From the NCBI GenBank assembly GCA_900766655.1, contig CAAFWE010000084.1, positions 1-7,355 on the forward strand: DNA of 7,355 bases. The letters are read 5' to 3'. The notes beneath the pieces are model-generated. The model worked only from the letters and a program-made list of their open reading frames with translations. It searched no databases and was not told where the DNA came from. A program made the translations under genes and the position numbers. Positions 6,013 through 7,355 of the stretch are shown here, piece after piece (the first letter of the stretch is position 1; every line of letters starts with the position of its first letter). This DNA comes from an uncultured Alistipes sp. Its GTDB lineage: Bacteria; Bacteroidota; Bacteroidia; Bacteroidales; Rikenellaceae.

Positions 6013-7215
6013 ATGAGAAAACTTAATTCGATTATTTTGGTGGCCTTTGTTGCCCTCTTCTCATTCTCTTGCTCGCCTAAAACTGTGGTTATCGACGACC
6101 AGGTGCCAGCAGGTAATATCGTCTTCGAGCGCATACTCAACGACACGGTCTATGTGCACCAGAGTCTGCGTGGCTCGAAGAAGGCTTGGTTCTACTGGGC
6201 GTTCCGTGTTCGTGGCGCACAAGGCAAAAAGCTAACTTTCGTATTTACAAAGAGTTTCGCCATTTGCGAGAGAGGTCCAGTTGTCTCGCTCGACAAGGGC
6301 AAGAGCTACGAATATTTGGCCGAGGAGGGCTCTACTCCTCACAGCTTCACCTACACCTTCCCAGCCGATGCCAAGGAGGTTTGGTTCTACGAGTGTCACC
6401 CATACACTCCTGAGATGTGGGAGGCGTTCTTGAAGAGTCAGCGTAAGGGTGATTTCGAGACTGGCGTGTTGTGCAAAACTCGCAAAGGTCGCGATGTTCC
6501 ATTCTTTAGAATGACACCTCGCAATTCCAAGCCAAAGTTTTCGGTTGTGCTCAGCGCTCGTCACCACTGCTCGGAGGCCCCTGCGATGTATGCACTCGAG
6601 GGTATGGTGGCAACATTTTTCGAGAAGAGCGAGCTGGGCGATTGGTTGCGCGAGAATGTCGAGTTGACCGTAGTTCCATTTGTCGATATGGATGGCGCAG
6701 TCGAAGGCGATCAGGGCAAGTGGCGACTTCCGCACGACCACAATCGTGACTATGTCGAGTTCCTCTATCCAGAGACTGCCGCTTTGGCAAGCTTGATTGC
6801 CGAGACCGAGCCGCAGATGTTCCTCGATTTCCACAATCCGAAGCTCTACAAATACAACGATAACTACATCTATACTCCTTACAAGGAGTACAATGGCGTC
6901 GATGAGCTCAACTTCTCGGCGCTCATCGAAAAGTATCAGGAGGGCGGTTTGAAGTATCAGACCACCGACAATCTCCCATACGGATTCAGCTGGAATGCAA
7001 AGCATAACTACACCGATGGAATGAATGTCACCTCTTGGGTAGCTCAAAATATCAAGACCATCAAGATTGTCCGCACCATCGAGTTCCCATTCGCATACTC
7101 GAATGGCGAGTTGGTCTATCCTAACAAGTTGCGCCAATTTGGTCACGGTATGGCTCGCGCAGTGAGAGCATTTGTCGAGGGCGAGGTACTTGTCGACAAG
7201 ATGCCTGAAGAGTAA
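6013..7215 (+). CDS. M14-family zinc carboxypeptidase, lipoprotein
   Basis: The 400-residue product has a lipoprotein signal peptide (MRKLNSIILVAFVALFSFSC; lipidated C20). Residues about 35-145 look like the N-terminal beta domain of cytosolic-carboxypeptidase-like M14 enzymes: KAWFYWAFRVRG at 57-68, GPVVSLDKGKSYEYL at 88-102, and FYECHPYTPEMW at 125-136. The catalytic domain follows, with zinc ligands H185 and E188 (HxxE in ARHHCSEAP), VDMDG at 224-228, the substrate-binding N244-R245 in HNRDY, the third zinc ligand H274 in LDFHN, and the general-base E357 in RTIEFPF. All expected catalytic residues are present, so it should remove C-terminal residues from peptides, or possibly murein peptides, in the envelope. 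The start is the ATG at 6013: it lies just downstream of the promoter, and its signal peptide begins at once. The longer frame from 5953 would include the promoter. It is transcribed divergently from the MBL operon and ends at a strong terminator. Confidence 0.88.
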   Translation: MRKLNSIILVAFVALFSFSCSPKTVVIDDQVPAGNIVFERILNDTVYVHQSLRGSKKAWFYWAFRVRGAQGKKLTFVFTKSFAICERGPVVSLDKGKSYEYLAEEGSTPHSFTYTFPADAKEVWFYECHPYTPEMWEAFLKSQRKGDFETGVLCKTRKGRDVPFFRMTPRNSKPKFSVVLSARHHCSEAPAMYALEGMVATFFEKSELGDWLRENVELTVVPFVDMDGAVEGDQGKWRLPHDHNRDYVEFLYPETAALASLIAETEPQMFLDFHNPKLYKYNDNYIYTPYKEYNGVDELNFSALIEKYQEGGLKYQTTDNLPYGFSWNAKHNYTDGMNVTSWVAQNIKTIKIVRTIEFPFAYSNGELVYPNKLRQFGHGMARAVRAFVEGEVLVDKMPEE

Positions 7216-7243
7216 GAGCAATAACAAAGCTAAGCTATCACAG

Positions 7244-7276
7244 AAAGGGAGTCCGAGGTGGACTCTCTTTTTTTTT
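7244..7276 (+). terminator. Rho-independent terminator after the carboxypeptidase
   Basis: GGGAGTCC (7247-7254) pairs with GGACTCTC (7260-7267) across the loop gaggt, with one G-U pair. Nine T residues follow (7268-7276), and the AAA at 7244-7246 can extend the stem. It lies about 30 bases after the stop codon. The opposite strand lacks a T-tract, so it should act only on the plus strand. Confidence 0.9.
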
Positions 7277-7305
7277 GGATATTACATAGTAATACATTAT
7301 CTTTG
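7274..7305 (+). promoter_or_regulatory. Bacteroidota-type promoter for the downstream partial gene
   Basis: TTTG (7274-7277) is followed after 20 bases by TATCTTTG (7298-7305), matching the Bacteroidota consensus. The -33 box is formed by the end of the preceding terminator's T-tract, so terminator and promoter overlap by three bases. The expected start near 7312 is almost at the ATG at 7314, which implies a leaderless or nearly leaderless transcript. Confidence 0.75.
7280..7294. promoter_or_regulatory. Inverted repeat in the promoter spacer (possible operator)
   Basis: TATTAC (7280-7285) and GTAATA (7289-7294) are inverted repeats separated by three bases. They lie wholly between the -33 and -7 boxes of the promoter above, a classic position for a repressor or MerR-type activator. 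It may also be chance, since the region is AT-rich. Confidence 0.35.
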
Positions 7306-7313
7306 CCGCCGCT

Positions 7314-7355
7314 ATGTTGAAAAATATTTTAAAATCGTGTATTACCTGTCTGCTC
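7314..7355 (+). CDS. Unidentified protein, N-terminal fragment (possible signal peptide)
   Basis: An ATG at 7314 opens a frame that stays open for the 14 codons left in the window (MLKNILKSCITCLL). A basic start followed by a hydrophobic stretch looks like a signal peptide or first membrane helix; the cysteines could belong to a lipobox. It is supported mainly by the well-placed promoter just upstream. The family cannot be told from so few residues. Confidence 0.5.
   Translation, partial: MLKNILKSCITCLL

Noticed and set aside
6232..7227. Long open frame (331 codons) on the minus strand, opposite the M14 carboxypeptidase
   Set aside because: The plus strand encodes all M14 catalytic motifs, a signal peptide, a promoter and a terminator. 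The antisense frame has no recognisable motif or promoter and is explained by codon bias of the real gene.

Overview
The window looks like one end of a contig from a gut-type Bacteroidales (phylum Bacteroidota). The signs are four promoters of the Bacteroidota form (TTG about 20-22 bases upstream of TAnnTTTG), mostly no Shine-Dalgarno sequences, two lipoprotein signal peptides and a fimbrillin (Mfa-like) domain. I cannot name a genus. The first 20 bases are not genomic: they are the 3' end of the Illumina read-2 adapter, so the biological sequence starts at base 21 with a gene cut off by the contig edge.

Layout. Bases 21-163 (minus) hold the N-terminus of a probable 1-acylglycerol-3-phosphate acyltransferase with its own promoter at 183-214. 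Bases 220-5896 (minus) hold four tightly packed genes, with gaps of 3, 11 and 11 bases and no internal promoter that I can see. All four encode exported metallo-beta-lactamase-fold (MBL) hydrolases of the same unusual subfamily. In transcription order these are a 413-residue, a 422-residue and a 397-residue enzyme, then a 648-residue lipoprotein in which the same enzyme is fused behind a fimbrillin-like domain. A 116-base divergent promoter region (5897-6012) separates them from a plus-strand M14-family zinc carboxypeptidase lipoprotein (6013-7215). A strong intrinsic terminator follows. Its T-tract also supplies the -33 box of the next promoter, which drives a gene truncated at the window end (7314 onward).

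How the genes may work together. All five complete proteins are predicted metallo-hydrolases that leave the cytoplasm. The two divergent promoters share back-to-back -33 boxes and have equal 22-base spacers, so co-regulation of the MBL operon and the peptidase is plausible. The most interesting possibility is an envelope or surface degradative module: a tandemly duplicated and diversified set of MBL hydrolases, one on a fimbrillin-like stalk, paired with a carboxypeptidase. The substrate is unknown. The fold and motifs resemble the ComEC C-terminal domain and phosphorylcholine-esterase-type MBL enzymes rather than antibiotic beta-lactamases, but this rests on motif reading, not on a search.
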